Below, piece by piece: positions 15,773 to 23,702 of a DNA stretch of 64,000 nucleotides. The stretch covers positions 62,001 through 126,000 of the forward strand of contig JALUTY010000021.1 of the NCBI GenBank assembly GCA_027021615.1. Reading direction: 5' to 3'. Each line of letters starts with the position of its first letter. Position 1 is the stretch's first letter. The position numbers and the translations under genes are program-made. The notes below the pieces were generated by a model. That model was not told the origin of the DNA, did no database searches, and saw only the letters and a list, made by a program, of their open reading frames with translations. This DNA is from a bacterium (GTDB taxonomy: Bacteria > Desulfobacterota > Deferrisomatia > Deferrisomatales > Deferrisomataceae).

Positions 15773-17268
15773 GTGGGAAGGCCCGCGAGTATCCGGTCGT
15801 GGGTTCCCACCAGGGGGATCAGGTCGCCCGGGCCGGAGCCGGACACGGGCAGGCGCACCGTGACTCGGGCCCCGCCCTCGGGGCGGTTCGCGGCCTCGAT
15901 GGTCCCGCCGTGGTCGGCCACGATGCCCTGACACTCCGACAGCCCCAGACCCGCGCCCTGGCCCACCTCCCGCGTGGTGAAGAAGGGGTCGAACACGTGG
16001 GGGAGCACCTCGTGGGGGAACCCCGGCCCCGTATCCTCCACCCGTACCTCCACCTGGTCGGCCTCGGGGTCGTGTCGGCCGTGGATCCGAACCTCCCCTC
16101 GCTCCCCCACCGCCCGCAAGGCGTTGTCCAGCAACGCCGCAAGGAGCGACTCCAGCCGGTCGGCCTGCCCCCTCACCCGGGGCAGACCGCCGGGGGGGCA
16201 GTCCCGCACCACCCGCACGCCTTCCGGAACGGTCAACCCCGACAGGACCCGGGTGCAGACCCCTGCAAGGTCCACCGGCACCTTCCCCCCAGACCGAAGC
16301 CGGGCGAACTCCTGGAGCCGCCGTAGAATCTCCGCAGCCCGGTGGGCCTGCTCGTTGACGATCTCGAGCTTCCGGCGCAACCCCGGGTCCTCACAGTGCA
16401 ACAACGCAACCTCGGCCGCGCCTGCGATAGCCGAGAGGGGGTTGTTGAGCTCGTGGGCCGCTCCGGCCACCAGCCGGACCAGGGAGAAGGTCTTCTCGGC
16501 CCGGGCGGCCTGGGCCCAGGCCCTCCGGATCGGCGAGAGGTCCACGGCCACGCACACCCGGTTCCCGTCTCCCACGGGGTAGACCGAAAACCGATACTCC
16601 GGCCCCAAGCACGGGCACCCCACCAGCCTGCTCTCCCCATCGGGTAGCCCCGAGAGGCACGCTTGGCAGTCCGCCCTCCCGAACACCTCCCCGCAGGGCC
16701 GGTGCACGATCTCCGGGAACCCCCGGCCGATCTTCCGGGCCACGGCGCGGTTGGCCCGAAGCACCGTGCCCGCGGGATCCACCACCCATACCAGCTCCCC
16801 CACCGCGTCAAAGGTGGACTCCCACACGCGTTTGCCCTCGGCAACCTGGGTGAACAGCCTCTCCAGGTCCCGGTAGGCCCGCACGTGCTCGGCCACCGAG
16901 CGCACGGTCAGGAGCACCCATCGGCGCGGCCCTCGACCCTCCACAGGGCTCAGGAGCACGTCATGGACCAGGTACGATCCGTCGGGCTCGCGCAGAGGCA
17001 GGAGCTCCGAATGAAGCAGGGCCGAGAGGAACCGGTACCCGCCCGTACCCGCCACCTCCTCAAGGTCAGGCTCGTGGCCTTCGAAAAAGGCCGGGGCCAC
17101 CTCGGCGATGGGACGGCCCACAACGGCCCGCGTCCCAAGGCCAGAGGCCCGGGCGATCCAGGCGTTCCACGCCCGCACCCGAAGCCTGGAGTCCAGCAAC
17201 ACCAGGCCCACGCCGGCCCCCTCGACGATCAGCCGTGCGGCCTCCTCACGGGTCAGGGCGGGTGTCAC
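15763..17268 (-). CDS. PAS-domain sensor histidine kinase
   Basis: 501 aa, soluble. Two PAS domains (about 12-120 and 135-255); the second carries a Cys cluster (PCGEVFG, ADCQAC, GCPCLG) that could hold a metal or act as a redox switch. HisKA with the phospho-accepting His in AHELNNPLSA, then an HATPase domain with an N-box (NALRAVGERG), DTGPGFP and GQGAGLGLS. No response regulator follows directly. Its start overlaps the PAS protein gene upstream by 4 bp, so translation is coupled. Confidence 0.92.
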   Translation of the reverse strand: MTPALTREEAARLIVEGAGVGLVLLDSRLRVRAWNAWIARASGLGTRAVVGRPIAEVAPAFFEGHEPDLEEVAGTGGYRFLSALLHSELLPLREPDGSYLVHDVLLSPVEGRGPRRWVLLTVRSVAEHVRAYRDLERLFTQVAEGKRVWESTFDAVGELVWVVDPAGTVLRANRAVARKIGRGFPEIVHRPCGEVFGRADCQACLSGLPDGESRLVGCPCLGPEYRFSVYPVGDGNRVCVAVDLSPIRRAWAQAARAEKTFSLVRLVAGAAHELNNPLSAIAGAAEVALLHCEDPGLRRKLEIVNEQAHRAAEILRRLQEFARLRSGGKVPVDLAGVCTRVLSGLTVPEGVRVVRDCPPGGLPRVRGQADRLESLLAALLDNALRAVGERGEVRIHGRHDPEADQVEVRVEDTGPGFPHEVLPHVFDPFFTTREVGQGAGLGLSECQGIVADHGGTIEAANRPEGGARVTVRLPVSGSGPGDLIPLVGTHDRILAGLPTSH

Positions 17269-17792
17269 GGGGCCCCCTCCAGCAGGGCCAGGATCTTGTC
17301 CAGGGATGGGGCCTGCAGAGCCATCTCCCCCCTCATGAGCGCCATCTCCTCCCGAAGCAGCCGGAGCTGGCGAGCCGCCTCGGTGAGGGTGAACTCCCGC
17401 AGGGCCAGGGCCGTGACATCGTACACCAGGAGTACGGCGCCCTCGGTCTCCTCCCCTTTGCGTAAGGAGAGGCTCTTCACCTCCTGGTAAAACGGGGCAT
17501 CCGTGTCAGGCCAAGGCTCCCGAAGAGGGAACAACCCCCGGTGGAACGCGTGGCTGAAGGTTACCGGAACCCCTTGCTCCACCACGCTCTTCAGCCGGTC
17601 CAACGCGCCGTCATCGGACAGGCGGGGGAAGGCCTCCCCGAGGGACCGCCCTTCCACCCGGTCGGCCGCCAGGCCGGGGGTGCGGGCCATCCAAGGGTTC
17701 CGGTAGGTGACGGTGAGCAGGCGGTTCACGAGCACGATGCCCGCGTCCAGTTGCTCGACCACCTGCTCCCACAGCTCGGCCCGGCCCCTCAT
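17265..17792 (-). CDS. PAS-domain protein of the signalling operon
   Basis: 175 aa from ATG 17792, preceded by GGGAGGTGG. One PAS fold (AGIVLVNRLLTVTYRNPWMA, LGEAFPRLSD) resembles the sensor half of the adjacent kinases but there is no catalytic domain. A C-terminal helical stretch (about 125-175) may mediate dimerisation. It overlaps both neighbours by 4 bp (CheC-like gene upstream, kinase downstream), which suggests a stoichiometric partner of them. Function otherwise unknown. Confidence 0.8.
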   Translation of the reverse strand: MRGRAELWEQVVEQLDAGIVLVNRLLTVTYRNPWMARTPGLAADRVEGRSLGEAFPRLSDDGALDRLKSVVEQGVPVTFSHAFHRGLFPLREPWPDTDAPFYQEVKSLSLRKGEETEGAVLLVYDVTALALREFTLTEAARQLRLLREEMALMRGEMALQAPSLDKILALLEGAP

Positions 17793-18421
17793 GTGGCCCA
17801 CCTCCCGGCGGTGGTGGTCAGCAGCCGGTCCACGGCCGCGGCCAGCGCCCGAACCGAGTCCACCCCCACCACGATGGCGAGGTGCCCGTCCACAGCCCGG
17901 GCCCTCACCCGAAACCGGCTTCCCACCAGCAGGCAGATTCGGCTCCGATCCCCGTTGTCGTCGTTCCCCTGAAGCATGGGCCGCAGACTCTGCACCGCCG
18001 CGTGGGGCACAAGGGACGAGAACCGGATCTTCAGCAGGTTCGACAGGCTCCCAAGACACGCGTTGATCACGATGTTCCCCACCTCCATCAACGCAGCCCG
18101 CTCCAGCTCGGAGAACCGGGCCAGGGTCATGGGCCGGCCCACCAAGAGCTCCAGGAGGTCGCGGGCGCTCGGAAGAGGCAGGAACAGGATGGCGTCGCCG
18201 GCCACCTCCCCCTCGAACATCTGGAGCACGGTGCACACCTCCTGGTCCGCCACCCCCCCGAGGTGCTCGTCGAGCTGACCGATGGCCAGGACCTCGACCC
18301 GGGGCACCTCCAGGACAACCCGGTCCCCGGTGAGCCGGGACAGGCTTGCCGCAGCCCGTCCCATCCCCAAACTCATCATCTTGGCCAGGGCCCCCTTGTG
18401 GCTCGCCGAGAACTCAGTCAT
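17789..18421 (-). CDS. CheC-like chemotaxis phosphatase family protein
   Basis: 210 aa. The segment ELERAALMEVGNIVINACLG matches the CheC/FliY active-site helix (E, then N three or four residues later), and the N-terminal helix (MTEFSASHKGALAKMMSLGMGRAAASL) starts the first half of the pseudo-symmetric fold. A second E/N helix is not obvious, so only one active site is expected. CheC proteins dephosphorylate CheY-P or related receivers. There are no che or flagellar genes here, so a plausible target is a receiver domain such as the one at the end of the hybrid kinase encoded upstream. Confidence 0.82.
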   Translation of the reverse strand: MTEFSASHKGALAKMMSLGMGRAAASLSRLTGDRVVLEVPRVEVLAIGQLDEHLGGVADQEVCTVLQMFEGEVAGDAILFLPLPSARDLLELLVGRPMTLARFSELERAALMEVGNIVINACLGSLSNLLKIRFSSLVPHAAVQSLRPMLQGNDDNGDRSRICLLVGSRFRVRARAVDGHLAIVVGVDSVRALAAAVDRLLTTTAGRWAT

Positions 18422-18425
18422 CGCG

Positions 18426-18575
18426 TCAGGCTCCTGGTGCCTCGAGCCGGCGCCGCAGGTGATCCGCCAGGGGCTCGACGGTCTCGCAAGGCTCCAGCCC
18501 CAAGAGCCCGATCCTCCCCACCACCCGGCGGGCAAGGGCCCAGACAGAGTCGTCCATGGTGGGCACCTCGGACAT
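18426..18575 (-). CDS. Small hypothetical protein, 49 aa
   Basis: Starts MSEVPTMDDSVWALARR with AAGGAG 8 nt upstream, and stops 4 bp before the CheC-like gene. Sequence is a helical, amphipathic stretch (VVGRIGLLGLEPCETVEP, LADHLRRRLE). I do not recognise a family. Spacing inside a tightly packed operon and the good RBS argue that it is translated. It might be a short partner of the flanking kinase or CheC-like protein. Confidence 0.5.
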   Translation of the reverse strand: MSEVPTMDDSVWALARRVVGRIGLLGLEPCETVEPLADHLRRRLEAPGA

Positions 18576-18631
18576 GGAGCCTGCTCCTTCTCCCCGACGC
18601 AGCGGTTGCACCGCCCAGGGGTGGGGAGACC

Positions 18632-21190
18632 TCATTGCGGTCGGGCATCGCGCCTCACCTCCCGGGCCAAAAGCTGCCCCAAGGCTCGGCGGGTGGGGGG
18701 TTTGCGGAGGAACGGCACCTCGGGACGAAGATCGTCGGGCTCGGAGAACCCGCTCAAGAGCACCACCGACACCGTGTCGTTTCGTTCCCGCAGGGCTCGC
18801 AACAGGTCCAGCCCGCCCATCCGGGGCATGGACACGTCGGTGAGCACCACGTCCACCTTGCTCCCCTTCACCCGTTCCAGGGCGTCCCGACCGTCGGCCG
18901 CGGTCTCCACCCGGTAACCCAGGCTCTCCACCAGGGCCGCCGTGATCTCCCGCACCGCCGGGTCGTCGTCCACCACCAGCACCCGCTCGCCCCGGCCCAT
19001 GGGGACCACCTCGGGCTTACTCCTCGCTCCCTCGGCCGGTCGCGCAGCCCGAAGGGGCAAAAACACCCGCACCATGGTTCCTCGGCCGGGCTCGCTCTCC
19101 AGCTCCACCCGACCTCCGTGCTGGTTCACGATGCCGGCCACCTGCGCGAGCCCCAGACCGGTTCCCTGCCCCGTATCCTTGGTGGTGAAGAACGGCTCAA
19201 ACACCCGTTCCCGGATCTCGGGGAGGATGCCGGCCCCGGTGTCGCTTACCCCCAGCTCGGCCCACCCCGTCCCCTGGTCGGAGGGGGTCGTGCGCAAGCT
19301 CAGGGTCAACGTGCCCCCATGGGGCATGGCGTCGCGGGCGTTGACCGCCAGGTTCACGAGCACCTGCTGAATCTCCACGGCCGCCCCCTCAATCCGGACG
19401 TCGGAAGCGTCAAGGTGCGTCACCACCCGGATCTCGTCGGGCAGCGTGCGCTCCAACATCTTGGCCGTCTCTTTGACCAGGGGAACCAGGTTGAGAGGCA
19501 CCTTCTCCGACCCGGTGCCCCGGCTGAAGTCGAGCACCTGGCGGACCAGGTCCGCAGCCCGGAACCCCACCCGCACCAGGTCGTCGAGCCGGGCTCGGGC
19601 CCTCTCGGACAGCCCCCTCTCCTGGGAGGCCAACTCGGCGTACCCGGTGATGGCCAGTAACAGGTTGTTGAAGTCGTGGGCGATGCCGGCCGCCATCTGC
19701 CCTACGGCGGCCAGCCGGTCCTGGTGGGCTGCCTGCTCCCGGAGCCGGCGCTCCTCGGTCACGTCCCGAAGGACCAGGGCCCACAGCACCCCCTCGGCCC
19801 GGGTCTCGATCGGGTGGGTGCTGAGCACGAACCACCGGTTCCGGTCGGGTGAGCGCAGCTCCACCTGCCGCCCCTCCGGGCTCAGGAGCTCAACCAACGG
19901 CCGCTCCCCCAGGTGCCGGACCTCCCGCTCCGGCTCGGCGCCCAGGGCCTCAAGGGCCTCGCGGCCGGCCCGGTTGGCGGCCAGGACCCGGCCCGGGGCT
20001 GTGGCCAGCACCAGGCCCACCGGCACGGCGTCCATGAGGTTCTCCAGCCTCCGGCGGGCCGCCTCCGCCGCTTCCTGGGCCTCCTTGTAAGGGGTAACAT
20101 CCTGGGCCACCGCGATCCGGACCCTTTTGCCCATCCACTCGAACGGCCCCACCCGCAGGCTCGCCCAGAACACCGTACCGTCCTTTCGGAGCGCCCGGAC
20201 CTCGTACTCGCCCTCGAACCCCGCCCGGATTCGGGCGCGGACCAGCTCCCGCTCCTCGGGTACGACCAGGTCCAGGGGATGGAGGTCCAGAAGCTCTTCG
20301 CGGCCGTACCCCAGGATCTCTCCGGCCGCCCGGTTGATATCGAGGATCCGCTCCCCGTCGTGGACGAAGATGGCTTCCCGGGTGGCGTCGGCCAAGGTGC
20401 GGTACCGGACTTCGCTGCGTTCCAGGCTTTGGCGCGCCGCAACCCGCTCGTCGATGCACCGGGCCGCACCCTCGAAGTACAGCAGCCGGCCCCCCTCGTC
20501 CCGCACGGCCCGGGCGTTCACCGAGATCCAGCTCGGCCTGCCATCGGCCCGCCGGATCCGCACGTGCCAGTCGCGCACCTCGTCCCGAGCCCGCAGCTCG
20601 GCCTCGAACCGCTCCCGGTCGGCCGGGTCCAGGTAGAACTCGTCCACCCGCCTCCCGAGGGGCTCCTTCCGGCTGGGCACCCCTAAGATCTCGGTCATGG
20701 CAGGGTTCACGTCCAGGAACGTGCCGTCGGGCCGGCGCCGGAACAGGCCGATCGGGACCCGCTCGAACAGCTCCCGGTACCGCTGCTCGGCCCGGGCCCG
20801 CCCCAGCCGGTCCGCCCGAGCCGCCTGGGCCCGACGGGCGGCTCCGACCACCCGGTCCACGCACACCACATGGGCGCAGGGGGCTACGAAATCCGGCCGG
20901 GCCCGGTGGCGTTGGCAGGCTTGGTCAAAGGCTGTGGGGCAGAGCAGAAAGATAGGAAGGTCTGGATCGGCCGATCGCAGCTCGAGCACGAACCGCTCCA
21001 CCGATCGGCAGTCGTCGTCCGGCGCGATCAGAAGAACCGCCTCCCAGGCTTCGGGATCGAAATCCCACCCCGGTCGGGCATCCGCGCCGTACACCCCCAC
21101 CACCAGGTTCGGGTCGCCCCCCCTTAGTTCCTCGGCTGCCTTGCGGGCCCGCTCCTCGAGCCCCCAGATGAGGATGCGGCTGCAATCCAT
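18632..21190 (-). CDS. Hybrid histidine kinase: pseudo-receiver, three PAS, kinase, receiver
   Basis: 852 aa, no membrane segment. Order: an N-terminal alpha/beta domain (about 1-125, ILIWGLEERARKAAEE, VLLIAPDDDC, LPIFLLCP) like a receiver without its phosphorylation site; PAS at about 145-255, 270-385 and 395-490; HisKA with phospho-His in AGIAHDFNNLLLAITG; HATPase with GQGTGLGLAQVAGIV; and a C-terminal receiver (VLVVDDDPAVRE, phospho-Asp in VVLTDVSMPRMGG, conserved Lys in FLRKPP). First gene of the minus-strand signalling operon. Cytosolic sensing is likely; the signal is unknown. Confidence 0.93.
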   Translation of the reverse strand: MDCSRILIWGLEERARKAAEELRGGDPNLVVGVYGADARPGWDFDPEAWEAVLLIAPDDDCRSVERFVLELRSADPDLPIFLLCPTAFDQACQRHRARPDFVAPCAHVVCVDRVVGAARRAQAARADRLGRARAEQRYRELFERVPIGLFRRRPDGTFLDVNPAMTEILGVPSRKEPLGRRVDEFYLDPADRERFEAELRARDEVRDWHVRIRRADGRPSWISVNARAVRDEGGRLLYFEGAARCIDERVAARQSLERSEVRYRTLADATREAIFVHDGERILDINRAAGEILGYGREELLDLHPLDLVVPEERELVRARIRAGFEGEYEVRALRKDGTVFWASLRVGPFEWMGKRVRIAVAQDVTPYKEAQEAAEAARRRLENLMDAVPVGLVLATAPGRVLAANRAGREALEALGAEPEREVRHLGERPLVELLSPEGRQVELRSPDRNRWFVLSTHPIETRAEGVLWALVLRDVTEERRLREQAAHQDRLAAVGQMAAGIAHDFNNLLLAITGYAELASQERGLSERARARLDDLVRVGFRAADLVRQVLDFSRGTGSEKVPLNLVPLVKETAKMLERTLPDEIRVVTHLDASDVRIEGAAVEIQQVLVNLAVNARDAMPHGGTLTLSLRTTPSDQGTGWAELGVSDTGAGILPEIRERVFEPFFTTKDTGQGTGLGLAQVAGIVNQHGGRVELESEPGRGTMVRVFLPLRAARPAEGARSKPEVVPMGRGERVLVVDDDPAVREITAALVESLGYRVETAADGRDALERVKGSKVDVVLTDVSMPRMGGLDLLRALRERNDTVSVVLLSGFSEPDDLRPEVPFLRKPPTRRALGQLLAREVRRDARPQ

Positions 21191-21319
21191 CGGATCGATT
21201 TCCCCCTACACCGATCGAGGATCCCTGCGACTGTCATCGGCAGGTGGGCCCGGAAAGTTGAACCCCGGCCCGACGCTCAGCGCGGAAAGCCCGGGCCTTC
21301 GCAGCCCTGGGCTCCCGGC

Positions 21320-22258
21320 CTATCTCAGGTTCTGCCGGTACCAGGCGATGGCCTCGGCAAGGCCCTGGCGCACGTCGTAGGCCGGCCGGTACCCCAGATG
21401 CTCCCGGGCCCGCGAGATGTCGGCCAGGCTGTGCTTCACGTCCCCCGGTCTCGGCGGTCCGTACCGCGGCTCGAGGTTGCTGCCCAGCAGTTCCGCGATC
21501 TCCTGGTACAGCTCGTTCAGGCTGATCCTCTCGCCGTAGGCCACGTTGTAAACCTTGCCGCAGGCCTCCCGCGGCGCCTGGCAGGCCCGGAGGTTGGCCT
21601 GCACCACATCGGCGATGTAGGTAAAGTCGCGGGTCTGCTCGCCGTCGCCGTAGATCTCAGGAGGCTCTCCCCTGAGCAGGGCCGACACGAACTTGGGAAT
21701 CACGGCGGCGTACGTGCTGAAGGGGTCCTGGCGCTTTCCGAACACGTTGAAGTACCGCAGGCTCACGGTCTCGAGCCCGTAGAGCTCGAAGAACAGCCGG
21801 CAGTACTCCTCGCCCGCCAGCTTGGTCAGCGCGTAAGGGCTCAGGGGCTGGGGCACCATGGCCTCCACCTTGGGGAGGGTGGGGGTGTCGCCGTAGGCCG
21901 ACGAGCTCGCCGCGAACACGAACCGGCGGGCCCCGGCCTCCCTCGCCGCCACCAGGAGGTTCAGGGTGCCGGTCACGTTGCACTCATTGGACAGAACCGG
22001 ATCCTCGATGCTCCGGGGCACTGAGCCCAGGGCTGCTTCGTGCAGCACGAACTCCACCCCTTCGCAGGCCCTTCGGCAGGCATCGGGATCCCTCACGTCG
22101 CCCTTGACGAACTCCAGCCCGTCCAAGCCCTGGAGATTCTCCGGCTTTCCGGTCAGAAAATTATCGAGCCCCCGGACCCGGTGGCCCTGGGCCAGGAGGG
22201 CCTCGGCTAGGTTGGACCCGATGAAACCGGCCACGCCGGTGACCAGGAACGTTGCCAT
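21320..22258 (-). CDS. NAD-dependent UDP-sugar C4-epimerase (WbpP/TviC-like)
   Basis: 312 aa extended SDR. N-terminal TGVAGFIGSNLAEALL binds NAD, and YALTKLAGEEY holds the catalytic Tyr/Lys pair with the upstream Ser in FAASSSAYGD. Best fit is the UDP-GlcNAc/UDP-GlcNAcA 4-epimerase group. It follows, on the same strand, a nucleotide-sugar dehydrogenase of the WbpO/TviB type; together they would convert UDP-GlcNAc to UDP-GalNAcA for a surface polysaccharide. No glycosyltransferases are in the window, so the precursor feeds a locus elsewhere. GalE-type activity is the alternative. Confidence 0.85.
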   Translation of the reverse strand: MATFLVTGVAGFIGSNLAEALLAQGHRVRGLDNFLTGKPENLQGLDGLEFVKGDVRDPDACRRACEGVEFVLHEAALGSVPRSIEDPVLSNECNVTGTLNLLVAAREAGARRFVFAASSSAYGDTPTLPKVEAMVPQPLSPYALTKLAGEEYCRLFFELYGLETVSLRYFNVFGKRQDPFSTYAAVIPKFVSALLRGEPPEIYGDGEQTRDFTYIADVVQANLRACQAPREACGKVYNVAYGERISLNELYQEIAELLGSNLEPRYGPPRPGDVKHSLADISRAREHLGYRPAYDVRQGLAEAIAWYRQNLR

Positions 22259-22334
22259 GGGATCTCCTTGTTGGGATGGGAAGCCTCAGGGACCCAAGGG
22301 ACGAAAGGGGCCTGAGACCCACGACCGACCTTTT

Positions 22335-23663
22335 TCACAGGGACCAGTAATAGAGCCCCAAGCTTTCCGCTTCGGTCCGATCGTAGCGCATCTTGACATC
22401 GGCCAGCACGCCGCGGCCGTTCTCACGATAGAAGCCCTTGAGGCGACTCAAGGTCAGGTCCCGGTAGGCGTCGTGGTCCACCGCGGCCACGATGCCGTCC
22501 ACCGGGCCGGTGGCGTCCAGCGCCACCGGCCGCAACCCGAACTCCCGCTCGGCCTCGGCCGGATCGGCCAGGGGGTCGTGGGCCACCACATCCACCCCGT
22601 ACTCCTGGAGCTCCCGGATCACGTCCTTCACCCGGGAGTTGCGCAGGTCGGACACGTTCTCTTTGAAGGTGAGCCCCATCACCAGAACCCGGCTTCCCTG
22701 AACCACCTTGCCGCACCGAATCAAGCCCTTCACCGTGTTCTCGGCCACGTACTTGCCCATGCCGTCGTTGATGGCCCGGCCGGCCAGGATCACCTGAGGC
22801 TGGTAGCCCAGCTCCTCGGCCTTGTAGGTGAGGTAGTACGGATCCACGCCGATGCAGTGCCCCCCCACCAAACCGGGGGTGAACCGGAGGAAGTTCCACT
22901 TGGTGCCGGCCGCCTCCAGCACGGCCCGGGTCTCGATGCCCATGCGGTTGAAGATCACCGACAGCTCGTTCATGAGCGCGATGTTCAGGTCCCGCTGGGT
23001 GTTCTCGATCACCTTGGCCGCCTCGGCCGTCCGGATGGTGGGCGCCCGGTGGACCCCGGCCTCCACCACCAGCTCATACACCCGTGCCACCACCTCCAGG
23101 GTGCCGGCGTCCTGCCCTGCCACCACCTTGACGATCCGCTCCAGGGTGTGCTCCTTGTCCCCAGGGTTGATCCGCTCGGGCGAGTACCCCACCCGGAAGT
23201 CCGTGCCGCACCTCAGCCCGGACTCTCGCTCGAGCACCGGTACGCACACCTCCTCGGTGACCCCCGGGTACACGGTGGACTCGTACGCCACCACCGTGCC
23301 CGGGGTGAGGTTTTGGCCGATGGCCCGGCTGGCCGCCACGATCGGCCCCAGGTCCGGCTTCTTGTGCCGGTCGATGGGCGTGGGAACGGCCACCACGATG
23401 AACGACGCTCTCCGGAGATCCCCCGGGTTCGTGGTGTACTCGATCCGGGTCGACGCGAGTTCCTCCCGGCCCAGCTCGCCGGTGGGATCTATGCCGCTTC
23501 GCAACGACTCCACCTTGGCCTCGCTCACGTCAAACCCCACCACCGACACCTTGCGTCCGAACGCCACGGCCAGGGGGAGCCCCACGTACCCCAGCCCCAC
23601 CACGGCCAACGTTGCATCACCGGCCTGCAGCCGATCCGGAATCGACGAGAAATCGTGTGCCAT
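22335..23663 (-). CDS. UDP-N-acetyl-sugar 6-dehydrogenase (TviB/WbpO-like)
   Basis: 442 aa, usual length. Rossmann motif VVGLGYVGLPLAVAFG, UDP-sugar segment GYSPERINPGD and the catalytic cysteine in LVGGHCIGVDPYYLTYKAEELGY-type C-terminal core (Cys about residue 270). The SGIDPTGEL and PTPID patterns place it with UDP-GlcNAc/GalNAc dehydrogenases rather than UDP-glucose dehydrogenase. Oxidises C6 twice with NAD to the uronic acid. It is 76 bp upstream of the epimerase and 39 bp downstream of the HEAT-repeat gene. Confidence 0.88.
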   Translation of the reverse strand: MAHDFSSIPDRLQAGDATLAVVGLGYVGLPLAVAFGRKVSVVGFDVSEAKVESLRSGIDPTGELGREELASTRIEYTTNPGDLRRASFIVVAVPTPIDRHKKPDLGPIVAASRAIGQNLTPGTVVAYESTVYPGVTEEVCVPVLERESGLRCGTDFRVGYSPERINPGDKEHTLERIVKVVAGQDAGTLEVVARVYELVVEAGVHRAPTIRTAEAAKVIENTQRDLNIALMNELSVIFNRMGIETRAVLEAAGTKWNFLRFTPGLVGGHCIGVDPYYLTYKAEELGYQPQVILAGRAINDGMGKYVAENTVKGLIRCGKVVQGSRVLVMGLTFKENVSDLRNSRVKDVIRELQEYGVDVVAHDPLADPAEAEREFGLRPVALDATGPVDGIVAAVDHDAYRDLTLSRLKGFYRENGRGVLADVKMRYDRTEAESLGLYYWSL

Positions 23664-23702
23664 GGAAGTTCCTTTCTATGCGTGATTGGGAGGCCAGCCC
23701 GC

